Below, piece after piece: positions 34,177-42,462 of a DNA stretch of 64,000 nucleotides. This DNA is from DASYFG01 sp036498565 (GTDB lineage Bacteria > Bacillota > Bacilli > Lactobacillales > Lactobacillaceae): contig DASYFG010000003.1 in the NCBI GenBank assembly GCA_036498565.1, positions 270,309-334,308 on the forward strand, given 5' to 3'. Made by a program: the position numbers and the translations under genes. The notes beneath the pieces are model-generated. The model was not told where the DNA came from. It did no database searches and worked only from the letters and a program-made list of their open reading frames with translations. Within the stretch, counting starts at the first letter, position 1. Each line of letters opens with the position of its first letter.

Positions 34177-34184
34177 TAAATAAC

Positions 34185-35738
34185 ATGACTTTAAAAGAAC
34201 AAATTCAAACGCGACGCACGTTCGCGATTATTTCTCACCCCGATGCGGGTAAAACGACTTTGACAGAACAATTGTTGCTCCATGGTGGTGTGATTCGTGA
34301 AGCAGGAACGGTCAAAGGCCGTGGCGCTAACAAACTCGCCAGCTCCGACTGGATGGCAATTGAACAGCAACGTGGTATTTCCGTAACCAGTTCTGTTTTG
34401 CAATTCGACTATGACGGCAAGCGCATCAACATTTTGGACACACCCGGGCACGAAGATTTCTCAGAAGACACATACCGCACGTTGATGGCGGTCGATTCCG
34501 TAGTCATGGTTGTCGATTCTGCCAAAGGAATTGAACCACAAACCAAAAAGTTGTTTGAAATTGTGTCACAGCGCGGTATTCCTGTGTTTACTTTCTTCAA
34601 CAAACTCGATCGTGATGGGCGCGAAGCGCTTGATTTGGTTGACGAATTGGAAAGTGTCTTGGGCATTCAAGCTTATCCAATGAACTGGCCAATCGGGTCA
34701 GGACAAATTTTAGAAGGTTTGTACGATTTACGCGATGAAAAAATCGTCCGTTATGTCAAAGGCGAACGGGATTATGCCGAATTGTCACGCGCGGATTTGC
34801 CAGCTGACTTAACTGAAAAGTCGATTTGGCAAGATACGTTGGATGAAATCGAATTGTTGCAAGACGCTGGAAATGAATTCGACGAAGAAGCGATTGCGCA
34901 CGGTAAATTAACACCGGTGTTCTTTGGTTCGGCGTTGGCGAATTTTGGGGTGGAGCAATTCTTGCGCACGTATTTGCAGTACGCGCCAGAACCCGCTTCG
35001 CTAGCCGATGTGAACGGTGATCAAATTGACGCAGCACAAGCACCGTTTTCTGGTTTTGTTTTCAAAATTCAAGCCAACATGGATCCAAAACACCGTGATC
35101 GCATTGCGTTTGTGCGGATTGCCAGTGGTGAATTTGAACGGGGCATGGATGTGACGTTGCAACGCACCGGCAAAAAGTTGAAGCTTGCCAACGTGACGCA
35201 GTTCATGGCGGAGTCGCGTGAAAATGTTACCAACGCCGTACCGGGCGATATTATCGGTGTTTATGACACGGGGAATTTCCAAATCGGCGACACGATTTAC
35301 GCTGGGAAAAAAGCAATTCAGTATCCAGATTTGCCAACGTTTACACCAAGCATGTTCAACCGCGTGACGGCCAAAAACGTGTTGAAGCAAAAGTCATTCC
35401 ACAAAGGCATTGAGCAGTTGGTGCAAGAAGGAACGATTCAACTCTACAAACCTTGGGTTGCCGGCGATTACATTCTTGGCGCGGTGGGTCAGTTGCAGTT
35501 CGAAGTGTTCAAATTCCGCATGGAAAATGAATACAACACTGAAATTAATTTTGATCCAATCGGTAGCAAAGTCGCGCGTTGGATTAGCCCAGATGTCCTT
35601 GATGAAAAAATGGCGTCATCACGTAATATGCTGGTGCGTGACCGTTTTGACAATCCGGTTTTCTTGTTTGATAATCAATTCTCATTGAATTGGTTCCGCG
35701 ACAAATATCCTGATATTGAGCTCGAAGAAAAGCTATAA
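34185..35738 (+). CDS. prfC: Peptide chain release factor 3
   Basis: A 517-aa translational GTPase that recycles RF1/RF2 after termination. G1 is SHPDAGKTTLTEQL, G3 DTPGHEDFSEDTYRTLMAVD, G4 NKLDRDG; the RF3 C-terminal domain (AVGQLQFEVFKFRMENEY) is intact. The N-terminus TRRTFAIISHPDAGKT matches the family, so ATG 34185 is right, yet no Shine-Dalgarno precedes it (CACACTCTAAATAAC). Upstream lie copy B of the structured element and an SD-AUG-UAG site, which points to leader-based control (inference). Confidence 0.95.
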   Translation: MTLKEQIQTRRTFAIISHPDAGKTTLTEQLLLHGGVIREAGTVKGRGANKLASSDWMAIEQQRGISVTSSVLQFDYDGKRINILDTPGHEDFSEDTYRTLMAVDSVVMVVDSAKGIEPQTKKLFEIVSQRGIPVFTFFNKLDRDGREALDLVDELESVLGIQAYPMNWPIGSGQILEGLYDLRDEKIVRYVKGERDYAELSRADLPADLTEKSIWQDTLDEIELLQDAGNEFDEEAIAHGKLTPVFFGSALANFGVEQFLRTYLQYAPEPASLADVNGDQIDAAQAPFSGFVFKIQANMDPKHRDRIAFVRIASGEFERGMDVTLQRTGKKLKLANVTQFMAESRENVTNAVPGDIIGVYDTGNFQIGDTIYAGKKAIQYPDLPTFTPSMFNRVTAKNVLKQKSFHKGIEQLVQEGTIQLYKPWVAGDYILGAVGQLQFEVFKFRMENEYNTEINFDPIGSKVARWISPDVLDEKMASSRNMLVRDRFDNPVFLFDNQFSLNWFRDKYPDIELEEKL

Positions 35739-35740
35739 AC

Positions 35741-35769
35741 TTGCATTTTTAATAGAAAGGCGTGATAAT
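35741..35769 (+). promoter_or_regulatory. Promoter of candidate sRNA
   Basis: TTGCAT (35741-35746), 17 bp, GATAAT (35764-35769), three bases after the prfC stop. Confidence 0.55.
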
Positions 35770-35775
35770 AAGGGT

Positions 35776-35920
35776 AGGCCAGCAGTGGTCAATGTATCCT
35801 GTTAGAACAGCTTTTTCATAACAATCTCCTAAAATTATCTCCCAAAATCTCTTCAATTTTGTTCGCAGGATGGCATTTAGGATGACCCGTCAATCACCTC
35901 CCAATGATTGGCGGGTTTTT
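35776..35920 (+). ncRNA. Candidate C-rich regulatory sRNA, about 145 nt
   Basis: Between prfC and ssrA, with its own promoter and terminator and no credible ORF. AATG and ATCCTG (35791-35801) pair with CAGGAT and CATT (35866-35877). The enclosed, mostly unpaired stretch carries TCTCCT (35825) and TCTCCC (35838), and the terminator loop carries CCTCCC (35897). These CUCC motifs are complementary to Shine-Dalgarno GGAG, as in C-rich-motif sRNAs of Gram-positives (RsaE/RoxS, LhrC). I cannot assign it to a named family. Confidence 0.45.
35886..35920 (+). terminator. Terminator of the candidate sRNA
   Basis: CCCGTCAATCA and TGATTGGCGGG (one G-T pair) around an eight-base C-rich loop, then five T. 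Confidence 0.8.
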
Positions 35921-35931
35921 ATATGGAAATG

Positions 35932-35940
35932 TGGTATAAT
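35932..35940 (+). promoter_or_regulatory. ssrA extended -10 promoter
   Basis: TGG-TATAAT, 12 bases upstream of the mature 5' end of tmRNA. Confidence 0.6.
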
Positions 35941-35952
35941 AAAGGAACAAAT

Positions 35953-36306
35953 GGGGTTGTTTTTGGAATTCGACGGGCTGACTTGCGCACAGGCTGCGTT
36001 TCGTCGTTGTGACGTAAAAAACAGCAGAAGAATAACTGCAAACAATTCAAACTCTTACGCAGTAGCAGCTTAAAAACCTGTTCTCGTAGCTTAATTGACG
36101 TTGTCGGCGTCGTTAATTAGGCCATTCTAGTCGACTAGTTTGTCACATCTAATCTGAGTGTGGCAGGCGAATTTTCTCAGGTTAGTCACGTTGGCTAGCC
36201 GTGTGTTTGGGCGTTCAACGTGACGAAGTTGAAATACAGACACTATAAGCGTAGAGGTTTGTGTTGGCAACCAGTTCGGACAGGGGTTCGAATCCCCTCA
36301 ACTCCA
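35953..36306 (+). ncRNA. ssrA: tmRNA
   Basis: 354 nt. The 5' end GGGGTTG pairs with CAACTCC at the 3' end; the T arm GGGGTTCGAATCCCC and the 5' GGAATTCGACGGG motif are diagnostic. The tag frame resumes at about GTA 36014 and reads VKNSRRITANNSNSYAVAA before TAA (36071-36073): 19 residues, with an unusual Val as first residue and the expected AVAA degron. It rescues stalled ribosomes. CCA is not encoded. Confidence 0.93.
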
Positions 36307-36309
36307 TTG

Positions 36310-36347
36310 CAAAAAGTCACGACCGCTGGGCCGTGGCTTTTTATTTT
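36310..36347 (+). terminator. Terminator after ssrA
   Basis: AAAAGTCACG pairs with CGTGGCTTTT (one G-T), then T-rich. Confidence 0.8.
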
Positions 36348-36362
36348 AGCGAGGTATGAGTC

Positions 36363-37073
36363 ATGCATATTTTAATGATTGAAGATAACGCTGCCGTGGC
36401 AGAAATGCTGACGTTGTTTTTTCGCAAAGAAGGTTGGCACGTCACCAACGTTGCGAATGGAAATGAAGCGGCGCGGACATTTAGCAAAACACCGGAAAAT
36501 TGGGATTTTATTACACTGGATTTGAATTTGCCGGGGATGGATGGTATGCGCATTGCTGAAAAAATCCGCCAGCAAAACAAACGCGTGCCGTTAATCATGC
36601 TAACGGCGCGCGATAGTGAATCCGATCAAGTGCTCGGCCTTGAAATGGGCGCGGATGATTACATGGTCAAGCCATTTAGTCCGATTGTTTTAGTGGCAAA
36701 AATCAAAGCGATTATGCGCCGCGCACATTACGCTGCCTTGCCCGCTAACGAAGACGATGCGCGCTTTGACGTGATGACGACGCACTTCAAATTAGATTCA
36801 CGCACGCGCGAAGTTTACGTCGATGATCAGCAAATTGATGAATTGACGCCAAAAGAATTTGAGTTGTTGCGCGTGATGGCAGAAAAGGCGCGCCAAGTCT
36901 TTAGCCGTGAGCAACTCTTACAATTGGTGTGGGATTACGAATTTTTTGGCGAAGAGCGCACAGTTGACGCGCATGTCAAAAAATTACGCGCCAAGCTGCC
37001 AAACGATGGCAGCAAAATCATTCAAACCGTGTGGGGCGTCGGTTATAAATTTGACGATACTTCATTGGACTAA
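36363..37073 (+). CDS. OmpR-family response regulator, no partner kinase nearby
   Basis: 236 aa. The receiver domain has the acidic pair IEDN, phospho-acceptor Asp in TLDLNLPGMDG, Thr in MLTARD and Lys in VKPFSP. The C-terminal winged helix (LTPKEFELLRVMAEK, RTVDAHVKKLRAKL, VWGVGYKF) binds DNA. It looks fully phosphorylatable, but no histidine kinase gene follows; the next gene converges on it. It may be an orphan or use a distant kinase. CGAGGTATGAGTC lies before the ATG, a weak ribosome binding site. Confidence 0.9.
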   Translation: MHILMIEDNAAVAEMLTLFFRKEGWHVTNVANGNEAARTFSKTPENWDFITLDLNLPGMDGMRIAEKIRQQNKRVPLIMLTARDSESDQVLGLEMGADDYMVKPFSPIVLVAKIKAIMRRAHYAALPANEDDARFDVMTTHFKLDSRTREVYVDDQQIDELTPKEFELLRVMAEKARQVFSREQLLQLVWDYEFFGEERTVDAHVKKLRAKLPNDGSKIIQTVWGVGYKFDDTSLD

Positions 37074-37101
37074 AAAAGGACGTTATTCACGTCCTTTTTT
37101 T
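37073..37101. terminator. Bidirectional terminator between response regulator and SDR
   Basis: AAAAAAGGACG-TTATTCA-CGTCCTTTTTT. Confidence 0.9.
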
Positions 37102-37103
37102 GA

Positions 37104-37892
37104 TTAACCGTTACCAGCTTGGAAATTGTTGTACAAAACCATGCCGCCGTCCACGTAAAGGGACGTTCCGGTAATATATTTTGCTTGATCAGAAGCCAAA
37201 AAGGCAGCGGCGTTGGCGACATCTTCTGGTTCACCGATGGTGCCCATTGGAATCATGTCGGCGACGGCTTGTTTGGCCTTAGGATCACTGAATTTTTCCG
37301 CGTTGATCGGCGTGTTCATCGCACCGGGATTGATGTTGTTGATCCGAATACCGTATGGCGCATATTCCATCGCGATTGTTTTGTTAAACATCCCCACACC
37401 GCCTTTTGCCGCAGCATATGACGCAAAAGTAGGCCAAGGAATAATTTCGTGAACGGATGAAATATTGATGATGTTACCTGTTTTGTTGTTCGTCATCCAA
37501 TATTGCAAAGCAGTTTTGGCACCCAAGAAAACACCGTCTAAATCAACACTCGTTACTTTGTGCCATTCGTCCAAATCAACTTTGTGCGTGTCACGTGGAA
37601 TTTCCAAACCAGCGTTATTGACCCACAAATCCAAACCACCGAAGTGATCCAAAGCGGCTTGTAGTAACTTGTCATTATCAGCTGGCTTTGAAATGTCGCC
37701 TTGTTGACCGACGGCACGTCCACCGGCATGTTCAATGTCCGTAATTAATTCCGTCACTTCATTGGCTTTTTCTTCCAAGTAGTTGATGACAACGTTCATG
37801 CCTTCGCTACCAAAACGGCGCGCCATGGCCGCACCTAAACCAGTTGAACCGCCGGTAATGACGACGGTTTTGTTTTTGAGATCTTCGTACAT
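37104..37892 (-). CDS. SDR-family glucose 1-dehydrogenase-like oxidoreductase
   Basis: 262 aa. Classical SDR: TGGSTGLGAAMARRFG cofactor motif, NNAGLEIP, catalytic Ser in NISSVHE, and Tyr/Lys in YAAAKGGVGMF. It resembles Bacillus glucose 1-dehydrogenases (NINPGAMNTPINAEKF, YVDGGMVLY), but a related substrate is equally possible. I chose the ATG at 37890-37892, preceded by AAGGAAAC on the minus strand. Single gene. Confidence 0.88.
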   Translation of the reverse strand: MYEDLKNKTVVITGGSTGLGAAMARRFGSEGMNVVINYLEEKANEVTELITDIEHAGGRAVGQQGDISKPADNDKLLQAALDHFGGLDLWVNNAGLEIPRDTHKVDLDEWHKVTSVDLDGVFLGAKTALQYWMTNNKTGNIINISSVHEIIPWPTFASYAAAKGGVGMFNKTIAMEYAPYGIRINNINPGAMNTPINAEKFSDPKAKQAVADMIPMGTIGEPEDVANAAAFLASDQAKYITGTSLYVDGGMVLYNNFQAGNG

Positions 37893-37970
37893 AATTGTTT
37901 CCTTCGTTATCAAATTTTGACAGAAAAACCCCGCCAAAAGCGAGGTAAAAAGTAGAGAATCTTTTAATTT

Positions 37971-38216
37971 TTAGCTGCGACGACCGAAAATAAAGCTAAC
38001 GATTGCAACCAAGATAACGGCACCGATGATTGAAGGAATGATTGCCATTCCTGCAACGTTTGGTCCCCATGAACCTAAGACAGTTTCACCCAAAGATGAT
38101 CCGATCAAACCAGCAAGAATGTTGCTAATCCAACCCATTGAACCACCCTTGTTTGTGATTGCACCAGCAATCGCACCGATGATACCACCAACGATTAAAG
38201 CCCATAAAATATGCAT
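37971..38216 (-). CDS. GlsB/YeaQ/YmgE-family membrane protein
   Basis: 81 aa with three glycine-rich membrane segments: LWALIVGGIIGAIAGAI, WISNILAGLIGSSLGE and IIPSIIGAVILVAIVSFIFG, ending GRRS. This is the transglycosylase-associated (GlsB) family, linked in other Gram-positives to general stress and envelope. I chose the ATG at 38214-38216, downstream of AAAGGAGG on the minus strand; a longer frame to 38354 lacks family support. Single gene. Confidence 0.88.
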   Translation of the reverse strand: MHILWALIVGGIIGAIAGAITNKGGSMGWISNILAGLIGSSLGETVLGSWGPNVAGMAIIPSIIGAVILVAIVSFIFGRRS

Positions 38217-38363
38217 AATACAATTTTCCTCCTTTTTGTATGTTTTTAGCTTACGCCTAATAGTTAAATAAAGCAAATGATTTGCTTGAAAATGATCTTT
38301 TACGCTGAAAATTTGCGAAATGATTTTCATGAGCGTATCATGGTGAGTGTTCAAAATTTAGAA

Positions 38364-38408
38364 AAGGAGCGTTCATGTATCGGGCCAGATACATGAACAA
38401 CAGTGATG
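38364..38408 (+). promoter_or_regulatory. Sugar-uptake gene: SD, hairpin, start codon module
   Basis: AAGGAG (38364-38369), then a perfect 10-bp hairpin, GTTCATGTAT-N8-ATACATGAAC (38371-38398), then start codons at 38403-38409. SD-ATG(38406) is 36 nt unfolded but 8 nt if the hairpin forms. Alternatively the SD serves ATG 38375 inside the hairpin, opening a 32-codon leader frame that ends at 38473 out of frame with the gene. Confidence 0.5.
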
Positions 38409-39341
38409 ATGGGAATTTTAATTGCGTTGATTCCGGCGTTAGCTTGGGGTTCAGTTGGATTAGTCGGCACTAAAATGGGTGGTTCCGCGTCACAACAAAC
38501 GTTTGGTATGACGTTGGGGGCGTTGTTGTTCGGCTTGAGTACAATGTTTTTCTATGTGATCCCGCACGGTTTTGTGCTGGATGGCAAAATTTGGCTGGTC
38601 GGTTTTGTTTCTGGGCTATTTTGGGCCTTAGGGACGGCAGGTCAGTTTACCGCCTACAAATCTTTGGGCGTGTCACTTGGTTTTCCGTTGTCAACAACCG
38701 GTCAAATTGTGACGAACGCGTTGATGGCAGCTTTGGTGTTGGGTGAGTGGTCAACTGGCAAAGCTTGGTTGTTTGGTTTGTTAGCCATTGCTTTGGCAGT
38801 GGTGGGCGCCATCTTTATTTCAATAAACGATAAAGACGAAAAAAGTGATGCAAAATTCAGTATGAAGGGCATTATTGCGTTGATTTATTCAACGGTTGGC
38901 TTCATGTTGTACTTTGTGTTCCCGAATTTAATGGTTAAAATTGGCTTCATTTCTCAAGATGTCAAAACCGCAGGTGATGGGGTCAATTACATGACCGCGA
39001 TCGTCGGCCCACAAGCAATCGGACAAGTGTTGGGTGCAGCTTTGTTGGTCGTCTTCTTGTACAAAGAAGCGGGCAAAATGTTTGAAATGCCAACCTTTAA
39101 AAACATTGCTACCGGGCTTGTTTGGGCGACGGGGAACTTGTTTATGTTTATCTCCGCTGCTAACCCAATGGTTGGACAAGCGTTGGCGTCAACTTTGTCA
39201 CAAATGGGCATTATTCCCGGCACGTTGGGCGGTATTTACTTGCTGCACGAAAAGAAAACTGCGTACCAAAAGAAATTTATTTTTATCGGTATTGTCTTGG
39301 TAGCAGCTGGTGGCTTGCTCATTAGTAATTTGCCAAAATAA
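38406..39341 (+). CDS. GRP-family sugar uptake protein (GlcU/RbsU-like)
   Basis: About 311 aa with ten membrane helices. The glucose/ribose porter family N-terminus (ILIALIPALAWGSVGLVGTKMGG) and the AGQFTAYKSLGVSLGFPLSTTGQIV region are clear. It imports a sugar by proton symport; glucose or ribose is the usual substrate. The start may be GTG 38403, ATG 38406 or ATG 38409; none has a normally spaced Shine-Dalgarno (see the hairpin module). Single gene, convergent with mtlD. Confidence 0.85.
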   Translation: MMGILIALIPALAWGSVGLVGTKMGGSASQQTFGMTLGALLFGLSTMFFYVIPHGFVLDGKIWLVGFVSGLFWALGTAGQFTAYKSLGVSLGFPLSTTGQIVTNALMAALVLGEWSTGKAWLFGLLAIALAVVGAIFISINDKDEKSDAKFSMKGIIALIYSTVGFMLYFVFPNLMVKIGFISQDVKTAGDGVNYMTAIVGPQAIGQVLGAALLVVFLYKEAGKMFEMPTFKNIATGLVWATGNLFMFISAANPMVGQALASTLSQMGIIPGTLGGIYLLHEKKTAYQKKFIFIGIVLVAAGGLLISNLPK

Positions 39342-39373
39342 AAAGCGACGGATTAACATCCGCCGCTTTTTTT
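39341..39373. terminator. Bidirectional terminator between sugar uptake gene and mtlD
   Basis: AAGCG-A-CGGAT paired with ATCCG-C-CGCTT, loop TAAC, flanked by A and T runs. Confidence 0.85.
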
Positions 39374-40517
39374 ATTTGCGATAAGCACTTGCAATTTCTT
39401 CGATTAAATCACGATCCTGCAAACTCGTTACGTCTTGCAACACGGCAATCACGTCTTCGTTTTGCAAACGACTTTGGAGTTCAACGCTTTGTTCGTCGCT
39501 GGCAACGTCGAATTTCAACGCCGCAACAACTGACTTCACCAATTCATCGTATTCCAAACCACGTTCTTTCAATTCCCGAATTGGGCGAATGAAACGTTCG
39601 TCGTAGCCCAACTTACGGATTGGCGTGCGACCCACGCGGCTAATCGCGTCAGTCAACTTTTGGTTGGCAAAACGTCCTGCCAAAACGTTGTGATAAGCTT
39701 TCAAATCAGCTTCGTCAAAGCCCCATTTGGCCATTAACAACGCGCGAATTTCCGCTAATACTTTTTCCAAACGTAACTTCACGCGCGCATCTACGATAGC
39801 TTCTTGAATCGTCGTGAAGCCTAATTCAGCGCCGCGGTAGGCAACAGAAGCGTGCCCGGCGTTCACCGAGAACAACTTACGTTCGATAAAGGCGTCCAAG
39901 TTATTCGTGTAGTGAACGTCTTGCAAACGAATGTCAGTGCGCTTAGCTTGTGTTTCGTCGATGACCCATTCTTTGAAGGCTTCAACGGTGACAGCCAAGA
40001 CATCATCGTGACTTTGTTCAGGCACGATACGGTCAACGGCTGAGTTCGGGAAGCCAACGTGCGCATCGGCATAAGCTTTTGCGTCATCTGCCAAATTATC
40101 GTAGACCAATGCTTTCAAGGCGTCAGATCCGCCAATCATGTTTTCGGCTGCAATCACGTCTAATTCAACGTCGTTGTTGGCTTTAGCGCGTGCTTCGATA
40201 CCTTGAGCGATCAAGGGAGCGATGAACTTCAAGATGTTTGGGCCAATCGCTGTGGTCACCAAATCAGCTGTGGCGATGGCAGCGACCACTTTTTCAGGAT
40301 CGGTGCCGTTGTTGATGCCGGACACGTTGTCGATCGTAATCACATCATCTGTTTCATTTGCCAAAGTAATGTCGTATGTGCCGCGCGCGTTCAATTCGTC
40401 GATGACGGCCGCATTCACGTCAACGAATGTGACGGCAAAATCACTGTCGTGCAAAGTTTCACCGATGAAACCACGCCCGATATTTCCTGCTCCAAAATGT
40501 ACCGCTTGATAACTCAT
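39372..40517 (-). CDS. mtlD: Mannitol-1-phosphate 5-dehydrogenase
   Basis: 381 aa; NAD-dependent oxidation of mannitol-1-phosphate to fructose-6-phosphate. The Rossmann motif is HFGAGNIGRGFIGE, and the polyol dehydrogenase signature KLFSVNAGHASVAYRGAELG is complete. Length is normal. Minus-strand GGAGGG precedes the ATG. It is the second gene of the mtlA-mtlD operon, four bases after mtlA. Confidence 0.95.
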   Translation of the reverse strand: MSYQAVHFGAGNIGRGFIGETLHDSDFAVTFVDVNAAVIDELNARGTYDITLANETDDVITIDNVSGINNGTDPEKVVAAIATADLVTTAIGPNILKFIAPLIAQGIEARAKANNDVELDVIAAENMIGGSDALKALVYDNLADDAKAYADAHVGFPNSAVDRIVPEQSHDDVLAVTVEAFKEWVIDETQAKRTDIRLQDVHYTNNLDAFIERKLFSVNAGHASVAYRGAELGFTTIQEAIVDARVKLRLEKVLAEIRALLMAKWGFDEADLKAYHNVLAGRFANQKLTDAISRVGRTPIRKLGYDERFIRPIRELKERGLEYDELVKSVVAALKFDVASDEQSVELQSRLQNEDVIAVLQDVTSLQDRDLIEEIASAYRK

Positions 40518-40521
40518 ATTT

Positions 40522-42462
40522 TTAGCCCTCCAACAAAGCTAATACTTCTTCAATACTCTTTGCTTCTGTCAACTTTTCAATGTTGGTGACATCGCTTGCA
40601 AAGACCGCAATTTTACTCAACACATCTAAGTGTTCGTTGTTCAAACCAGCAATGCCAAAGACGGCCGTAACGGTCTTTTCTTCTTCGCCAGCGGCGCCAA
40701 AGTTAACGCCTTCTGGAATTTGAACATAAGACATCGCTGTCTTTTTGATGAACTTTTTACCGTCGTCAGTTCCGTGCGGAATGGCCACGAAGTTCCCCAT
40801 GTAGATTGACAATTGGGCGTCACGTTCGATCATTGAATCAATGTAACCAGGTTCGGCTGCACCGTTTTTGACCAATAAGTCACCGGCCAAACGAATGGCT
40901 TCTTCTTTTGTTGCTGCCTTTTGGTTAATCGCGATCGCGTCTTTTGACAAAACATCTGTTAATTTCTTGTCTTTAATTGACGTGTCGTCTGTTGATGTTT
41001 GTGTCGTGCTGTCACCGCTGAACTTTTCAGCTTGCAACGCCATGATGATTTCATCGTATTCTGGGGCTGACAAGAAGTTGTCCACGGATACGCGCGTTGC
41101 CGTAGGTGCTTTGTCGGTTGCTAGACCAGCTAATTCGTTTTGTGTGACAACCAATGTGTTTTCATCGGCTTTCAAATTACGAATCGCCGTGTTTGTCACG
41201 GGAAGTGACAAACCAGCTTTTTTGACTTTGTCACGCAACAATGACGCACCCATCGCACTTGAACCCATGCCGGCTTCACAGGCGAAGATGACTTGCTTGA
41301 TGTTAGACAAGTCTTGGTAGCTGTTGGTAGCTGTTGCACCTTCAACATTTGGCAAAACTTGACCTTTTGATTCAGCCTTCATGTTAGCCGTTTGAGTTTG
41401 TGCAGCGGCCAAATCAATTTCTGACTTGTCACGTGACAAAACAAATGCAGCAATGGCAAATGAAACGGCGGTCGCCGCCAAAATACCACCATAAACGGCA
41501 AAGGCGTTACTTAAGAAATGATCCTTTGGCAACATTGCTGTCACCGCGATGATTGATCCAGGAGAAGGAGAAGCCTTCAAACCAGCACCAAACAAGTTAA
41601 AGATGGTTGAACCAGTGACACCACCACCGATAACGGCTAAGAACAAAGCGGGCTTTGCCAAAACGTATGGGAAGTAGATTTCGTGAATACCACCAAAGAA
41701 GTGAATGATGGCTGCTCCCGGTGCAGACGCTCTTGAAGCGCCTTTACCAAAGAACATGTAAGCCAACAAGATACCAAGACCAGGACCTGGGTTAGGTTCA
41801 AGCAAGAAGAGCATTGACTTACCAGCTTCAGCTGCTTGTTGTACACCCAATGGTGTCAAAATTCCTTGGTTAATAGCGTTGTTCAAGAACAAAATTTTGG
41901 CGGGTTCAATGAAGATGTTCGCCAAAGGCAACAAGTGCGTTTGCTCAGCGATGTTAACACCGGCCGCCAAGAAGCTACTCAAGGCTTCAACCAATGGTCC
42001 AACACCAATCAAGCCCAAACCGGCTAAGATAGCAGCCAAGATCCCAGCTGAGAAGTTGTTAACCAGCATTTCAAAGCCTTGACGGGTCTTTGGTTGCAAG
42101 TAGGCGTCTACTTTCTTAATTAAGTAACCACCAAGAGGTCCCATTGCCATGGCACCCAAGAACATTGGGATGTCAGTTCCGACAATCACACCGATTGTGG
42201 CAACGGCACCCACGACACCACCACGGTGTTCGTAAACCATTGATCCACCAGTAAACCCAATCAAAAGGGGCAACATGTAAGTGATCATTGGCGTAACGAG
42301 TTTGGCAAACGTTTCGTTTGGCAACCAACCCGTAGGAATGAAGAGCGCTGTAATCAATCCCCAAGCGATAAAGGCACCGATGTTTGGCATGACCATACCG
42401 GATAGCTTTGAGCCGAAGTTTTGAGCGCGCGTCTTTAATGAAACTTTTGGACGTGCTTGCAT
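40522..42462 (-). CDS. mtlA: PTS mannitol transporter subunit IICBA
   Basis: A 646-aa full-length fused mannitol permease. Residues about 1-345 are the IIC membrane channel (MVMPNIGAFIAWGLITALF, GGIHEIYFPYVL). IIB carries the phospho-Cys in VIFACEAGMGSSAMG. IIA carries the phospho-His in VAIPHGTDDGKKF. HPr from ptsH phosphorylates IIA. Many Gram-positives have IIA as a separate gene with a MtlR activator; here IIA is fused and no mtlR is nearby. I chose the ATG at 42460-42462 after AGGAG. A cre box and an inverted repeat lie upstream. Confidence 0.93.
   Translation of the reverse strand: MQARPKVSLKTRAQNFGSKLSGMVMPNIGAFIAWGLITALFIPTGWLPNETFAKLVTPMITYMLPLLIGFTGGSMVYEHRGGVVGAVATIGVIVGTDIPMFLGAMAMGPLGGYLIKKVDAYLQPKTRQGFEMLVNNFSAGILAAILAGLGLIGVGPLVEALSSFLAAGVNIAEQTHLLPLANIFIEPAKILFLNNAINQGILTPLGVQQAAEAGKSMLFLLEPNPGPGLGILLAYMFFGKGASRASAPGAAIIHFFGGIHEIYFPYVLAKPALFLAVIGGGVTGSTIFNLFGAGLKASPSPGSIIAVTAMLPKDHFLSNAFAVYGGILAATAVSFAIAAFVLSRDKSEIDLAAAQTQTANMKAESKGQVLPNVEGATATNSYQDLSNIKQVIFACEAGMGSSAMGASLLRDKVKKAGLSLPVTNTAIRNLKADENTLVVTQNELAGLATDKAPTATRVSVDNFLSAPEYDEIIMALQAEKFSGDSTTQTSTDDTSIKDKKLTDVLSKDAIAINQKAATKEEAIRLAGDLLVKNGAAEPGYIDSMIERDAQLSIYMGNFVAIPHGTDDGKKFIKKTAMSYVQIPEGVNFGAAGEEEKTVTAVFGIAGLNNEHLDVLSKIAVFASDVTNIEKLTEAKSIEEVLALLEG

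Noticed and set aside
35870..36073. 67-aa frame overlapping the 5' half of ssrA
   Set aside because: It runs through the sRNA terminator and tmRNA and becomes the tag-peptide frame; tmRNA explains it.
36170..36180. GAGTGTGGCAGG inside ssrA as a third copy of the structured element
   Set aside because: Only the first few bases match; the rest is tmRNA.
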